Assembly (NCBI GenBank): GCA_015852425.1
Contig: JAAAIG010000851.1
Span: 1-13,905 of the forward strand
Direction of reading: 5' to 3'
DNA length: 13,905 nucleotides
Origin: Gryganskiella cystojenkinii
Taxonomy: Eukaryota; Mortierellomycota; Mortierellomycetes; Mortierellales; Mortierellaceae
The notes beneath the pieces are model-generated. The model was not told where the DNA came from. It worked only from the letters and a program-made list of their open reading frames with translations, and searched no databases. The translations under genes were made by a program, and so were the position numbers. Below, piece after piece: positions 9,857 to 13,905 of this stretch; the first letter of the stretch is position 1, and every line of letters starts with the position of its first letter.

Positions 9857-12800
9857 ATGGACATTCAACGGAACAAGGCCGCATTGGCATCGTTCCTGAC
9901 GACTGTCTTGCTCGCTGCCGTCCCTGCCTCGGCCCAGGTGGAGATCCCTATTCGTAAGTTACAAGGACGTTTTCAGCCCTCACCCCCCTGTCCCTCCTCG
10001 CTCCTTCTTCCTCGGTTTCCCTGTGACACCTCCGCCTCTCCCCCTCCCTCCTCTCTCACACGTCAACATTCACCATAACACACACAAAACTCCTACCACT
10101 CCTCTCCTTTACTATCATCCACTATTTCCGTTTCATGGGAGGTTTTCTTTGCTACCCTTTTCTCTTTTTATATTTCCGAGACGAGAGAAATTGGACCACA
10201 TTTTGTTTAGAACCAAAAAAACCCACACACAAAACGGTTTTTCAAAAATTCGTCCCTTTTTTTGCCCTTATTGGGTTCATTCCTTCATGTCCTAACAAAC
10301 GGACAAACACTCTCAAACCGTTGCATTGTTTTTGTGCTATTGTTGTGGTCTGGGCAACTCGTCTTTTTTTTTGTCCCTGATCAAGTTCGTTTTTAGGCGT
10401 ATTTTTTTGACCGCAAATCAACAAACATGCAGCTTACCGACTTTGGTACCATCGTTTTTATCCTGCTTTGCGACTGGGCGTATGGCTGATCCTTTGGTTT
10501 CGACACCTTTTGTCCCTCTTTTGTTTTTCCATCTCGACCACTCTCCAACAACGATAAGAAGGTCCTTGTCTCCATCATTTTACTACACCATCTGCACAAG
10601 ACAAGACAAGAGAGTGAGAGAGAGTAGCCATCTGGTCCCCCCCTGGGAGCACCACCATCCATCTCTCCCTTTTCTCGCAACCTCCTTTTTTCTTTCTTTT
10701 TGTTATCTTGCCTCCGGAATGTCTGTTTCCGGCTGGATATTTTTCTCTTTTTTTTCCTTCTTCCTTGTACGCTATCCTTTCTTTTTTTTTGTTTCTGGAC
10801 CAACGCAACAACAGATGAACGCCAACAACCACAACTACGAAAACAAGCTTTTTCAGGCACCAAAAAAATATCACCGAACCACGTCAAAAAGTGATTCCGT
10901 CCAACCGGAATGCACGACAATGTTTCATCTTTGGTGGGGGTTCTGTTTTTAGCTCCACACATCCCCCCTGGTTCTGACGCAAGGGTCATCTGGGTCCTGT
11001 AGTCTTTTCTTTCTTTCTCGCGTGCCGTTCGCGTATCCTCCATTCTTATGCAAAAGAAGGATGTGGTCCTCCAAGAATGTTTGTTCGCTCGTCACCATAC
11101 TTTGTATCATCCTTCCAAAAAAAATTGTCAGCCTGCTGTTTACCCATATGAAAAATCACTCCTCTCAACCTGTTCGCTCAATTTTTCATTTCGCTCATTA
11201 TTTTTTGGCCACACCACCCCTCCTTCTCCTTCCCTCCCCCCAGGCTCACTTCCAATCGTTTATTTTGATTCTCCTCCCGCTCAAAAAAAAAGACAGGCTC
11301 TCTCGTTTGTTTTCTTTTCGTTCTCTTGGATTTATTACCATTAGAACCGCTTGTCTATTTTGCTCTCTCGATTGCCTTTTGCAATTTCAATATCCCCCCT
11401 GTAGTTGTGATACATGATAATCATGCATAGCAATACATACGTACCCGTACTATGACGGACTGGACTGCCTTCATTTTCCTCCTTTGCAGACGATAGTTTG
11501 CTTACCATATCAAAATTTCTCTCATTTTATCTGCTGTTAGCTCCCGGCGGGTTCACCAGCAAATGGCACGCAGAACCACCACCAGTGCTCCAAAACCCCT
11601 GTGTGGTCATTGACTCGGTCAATAACATGACCTACATGATCGGTTATGATTCCAAGGGTTCGATCGTCTTCAACTTTATTCAGCAGTCAACCTGCTCTGC
11701 CAACTGGGCCTCGTCCACCTGGACTTCGTTGCCTTACCCCGGCGGTGGAAAACCTTATCACACCGAACAGTGCTTCTTGACCGCGAACCATCATTTCGGT
11801 GTTCAATTCGAGGGCGGTATCGCTGTCTGGAACCATTGGGCTCGTACTTGGACCTACGAGACGATCCCTTGTCCCCTGACTTATCCCAACAACTTGGCCC
11901 CCGTTTACCAGGACGGCACTGGGTTGATTGATGATCTTTTGATTCAGTGGCAGGATGATAAGGGTGTCGGACACTTGACTGGTGTCCAGCTTTTGAACGA
12001 TACTGTTCACTCCTGCAGTCAGCTTCCTACCTCGTAAGTTTTCCTTGAAAAAAAAAGGCTTTCTTGTCGTTGATTGTGAATTAGTGTTAACGTCGTTTTT
12101 TTGTCACTGTTTAATCCTGCACAAAAGTAACGTCCCCACGGACATGGCCTTGGCCGCCGCTCCCTTGACCGGCAAGACCTTCTTCCTTTTTGGACCCAAG
12201 AGCTCGTGCTGGTACGATATTACGGCTGCTTCGACCGTCTCCGATCAACCCGTCCAGACCACTAGCGATTGCAAGCCCTTGCCCGCTATGCACATTGACA
12301 ACCCTCGCGCCACCAACTACAACGGTTCCATCTGGATCTTTGGCAAGGTAAAGAACCATTCCGTTTTTTATCTGATGGGTGTTAGTCATTTGTTGACATT
12401 CTCTCAAAAGAGCAAGCGAGCATGAATCATTCCAAACCAACACAAAATGATCGATAAGAGAAGAACGATCACTTTGCCCGCGAGTTCTGAAATTGACTCG
12501 ACTTTCATTTTACCATTTTTACATCTAATAGAACAATGTCGGTGTCGGTGCTTGGCAAGTCGATACCACTGTCCCCGAGCCCTATACCATCGTCCCTGTT
12601 TCCCAGGGTGGTCCCATCACCGGTAACTTTACCGTTGCCAACTGCGGTTCCGGTATCATCGTCTACGGAGGATGCGACCAGCCCGACAAGTGCTCAACCA
12701 ACCTTCAGCCCGGCGAGCCCCTCCCCCCTGGCACCATTACCCCTCCCACTGTGATTTTCGTTCCCCCTACCAATGGTGGTGGTGGCGGTGGCGGTGGTGG

Positions 12801-13905
12801 TGGATCTGGTGGCGGTGGATCTGGAGGTGGTGGATCTGGAGGTGGTGGATCTGGTGGTGGTGGATCCGGAGGTGGTGGATCTGGTGGTGGTGGCTCTGGT
12901 GGTGGTGGCTCTGGCGGTGGTGGCGGTGGTGGTGGTGGAGGAGGAGGAACCTGGATTCCTCCTCCACCCACTGGTGTTCCTACTGGTCCCCCATCAGGCG
13001 GTCCTTCGGTTATTCCTCCCACTGCCACCTCTTCCGGCGGTGCCGGTATTCTCCCTACTCCCCCTGTGCCCGGTGGTGGTGATAACGGCAACGGATCCAA
13101 GACCGGGGGTGGCAAGACCAACACTGGTGCGATCATCGGAGGTATTATCGGAGGTTTGGCCTTGATCTGCTTGATTGCTCTTATGTTCCTCTTCGTCCGC
13201 CGTCGTAGAAGACGTGAGGAGGAAGAGTATGCTGCTGGTGGAGGTGGCTATGGTGGCCCCGGTGGTGTTGAGGAGACCCATGCCCACATCGGTGGCGGAG
13301 GTCTCCCTCCCCTGGTCCCTGTCGGCCCCATCACTCATGATATGGATGAGGTCGTTGTCGAAGATAAAGACCTTCCCGGCCCCTCCGGCCCTGGTGGCCC
13401 AGGCGAGACCAACAACTACCCTGGCGGACCTTCCGGTGACTCCAACTACCCCGGTGGTCCTACTGGTGATTCCTCGTTCCCTGGCGGTCCTAGCCATGGT
13501 GGCGGCGTTGTCCCTCCTGTCGGAGGTGGTGGACATCACTCTCATGTCGGTGAGATCCTTGGCGGTGCCGCTGCCATTGGTGTTATTGGTGCTGCTGCTC
13601 GTCACAAGAAGAAGGAGGACGAACGTGAGGAGGTTACTCACGGTCATGTCGCACCAGTCCCCGTTCCCGGCGGTCCCTCGAAAACTGAATATGAAACGAC
13701 CAACGGGCGCGGCGGAGTTGTCCCCGTTCCCGGCGGTCCCTCGAACACTGAATATGAAACAACCAACGGGCGCGGAGCCGGAGTTGTCCCCGTTCCTGTC
13801 CCTGTTGGAGGCCGTCACACGACTTCTGAAACGACCACGACTATTGAAGGCGGCAACGGCCATCTCGGACGCGATGTTCTCATTGGAGGCGCTGTTCTCG
13901 GCGGT
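9857..13905 (+). CDS. Type I membrane surface protein with Gly4Ser stalk and Gly/Pro-rich cytoplasmic tail (3' end off window)
   Basis: Exons 9857-9953, 11541-12033, 12128-12347 and 12532-13905+ join in frame across GT-AG introns; 728 residues are visible with no stop. Residues 1-26 form a signal peptide with cleavage ASA/QV. Residues 27 to about 350 form an ectodomain with ten Cys and four N-glycosylation sequons (Asn61, 185, 262, 302). Segments such as MTYMIGYDSKGSIVFNFI and NGSIWIFGK resemble propeller-type beta strands, but I recognise no named family. Residues 352-409 are an almost pure Gly/Ser stalk, followed by a Pro/Thr/Gly linker. A 23-residue transmembrane helix spans 470-492 (13129-13197), then six Arg and four Glu, a clear stop-transfer. 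The tail has Tyr/Phe-Pro-Gly-Gly-Pro repeats (565-593) and a duplicated 21-22-residue unit (from 646). Inferred: a cell-surface sensor, adhesin or wall-linked protein. Function unknown. The exon 2 acceptor could instead be at 11489, which adds 17 residues in frame. Confidence 0.85.
9954..11540 (+). other. 1.6-kb first intron of the membrane-protein gene
   Basis: The donor GTAAGT at 9954 and acceptor TTAG ending at 11540 preserve phase: exon 1 ends ATT C and exon 2 supplies CT, giving Pro. At 1587 bp it is about five times the longest glycogen phosphorylase intron (326 bp). It is T- and C/T-rich on the plus strand with many T runs, and contains no recognisable domain or obvious extra exon. A second in-phase acceptor (CAG ending at 11489) lies 51 bp upstream. 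It may hold regulatory sites, an unannotated exon, or an inserted element. Confidence 0.75.
12775..12948 (+). repeat. (Gly4Ser)n repeat tract, 58 codons
   Basis: The tract encodes ten Gly and a Ser, then seven exact Gly-Gly-Gly-Gly-Ser units, then twelve Gly. The 15-nt unit varies at third codon positions (GGT, GGC, GGA; Ser as TCT or TCC), which suggests slippage-driven growth followed by silent drift. It lies between the Cys ectodomain and the Pro-rich juxtamembrane linker, so it likely acts as a flexible stalk. Confidence 0.95.
13414..13500 (+). repeat. Three copies of a 30-nt coding repeat (Tyr/Phe-Pro-Gly-Gly-Pro unit)
   Basis: Units start at 13414, 13444 and 13474. The first two read NYPGGPSGDS and NYPGGPTGDS; the third begins SFPGGPS and diverges into His-Gly. 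They lie in the predicted cytoplasmic tail. Function unknown. Confidence 0.85.
13657..13785 (+). repeat. Recent tandem duplication of a 63/66-nt coding unit
   Basis: Copy 1 (13657-13719) and copy 2 (13720-13785) both encode VPVPGGPS, Lys or Asn, then TEYETTNGRG. They differ by only a few substitutions plus one 3-nt insertion, so the duplication is young. A third start (VPVPVPVGG) follows copy 2. The unit contains a Tyr flanked by Glu and Thr. Confidence 0.85.

Noticed and set aside
10326..11043. Frames of about 210 codons inside the first intron on both strands
   Set aside because: They are composed of T-rich low-complexity translation, lack splice-consistent links to the flanking exons, and show no domain.
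12775..12948. Cloning-vector linker contamination
   Set aside because: The tract is embedded in one continuous exon with native-looking flanks, varied silent codons and neighbouring introns, unlike a synthetic linker cassette.
12705..13136. Minus-strand proline-rich open frame (143 codons)
   Set aside because: It is the antisense shadow of the Gly4Ser and Gly/Pro-rich exon. Its Pro-Asp/Glu repeats are just the reverse complement of Gly-Ser codons, whereas the plus strand gives a coherent spliced membrane protein.
12994..13863. Minus-strand open frame of 289 codons
   Set aside because: Open only because the sense strand is rich in Gly/Pro/Val codons. The translation has no domain, and the sense frame has a clear transmembrane helix and repeats.

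Overview
The window looks like nuclear DNA from an early-diverging, intron-rich filamentous fungus, most likely a Mortierella-like Mucoromycota (inference). The reasons are many short GT-AG introns (mostly about 55-200 bp), pyrimidine-rich promoters, many poly-A/T runs, a fungal-type glycogen phosphorylase, a complex I assembly factor, and the tail of a Fanzor-like (eukaryotic TnpB) gene. Taxonomy cannot be proven from the sequence alone.

Layout, left to right. (1) At 1-125 (+) is the last ~40 codons of a probable Fanzor/TnpB-like RNA-guided nuclease, cut by the window edge. (2) At 188-1616 (-) is a complete three-exon gene for an NDUFAF6-like mitochondrial complex I assembly factor. It converges on the Fanzor tail with only 62 bp between stop codons and carries an unusual His/Asp-rich N-terminus. 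(3) At 1617-2018 is a 402-bp shared promoter. (4) At 2019-6581 (+) is a complete 14-exon glycogen phosphorylase of 871 aa, whose exon phases I checked junction by junction. (5) At 6582-9856 are about 3.3 kb with no supportable gene: long A and T homopolymers, then a GA block and a strongly C/T-rich promoter region. (6) From 9857 to the right edge (+) is a four-exon gene for a secreted-then-anchored type I membrane protein: signal peptide in exon 1, a 1.6-kb first intron, a Cys-containing ectodomain, a natural Gly4Ser-repeat stalk, one transmembrane helix, and a Gly/Pro-rich repetitive cytoplasmic tail that runs off the window.

The genes do not form an obvious pathway. Two are housekeeping (glycogen breakdown, respiratory complex I assembly), one is mobile-element-derived, and one is a lineage-type surface protein of unknown function. 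The items most worth a second look are the Fanzor-like tail, the His-rich NDUFAF6 N-terminus, the Gly4Ser stalk protein, and its oversized first intron with two in-phase acceptors. I did not find a convincing new multi-gene system.
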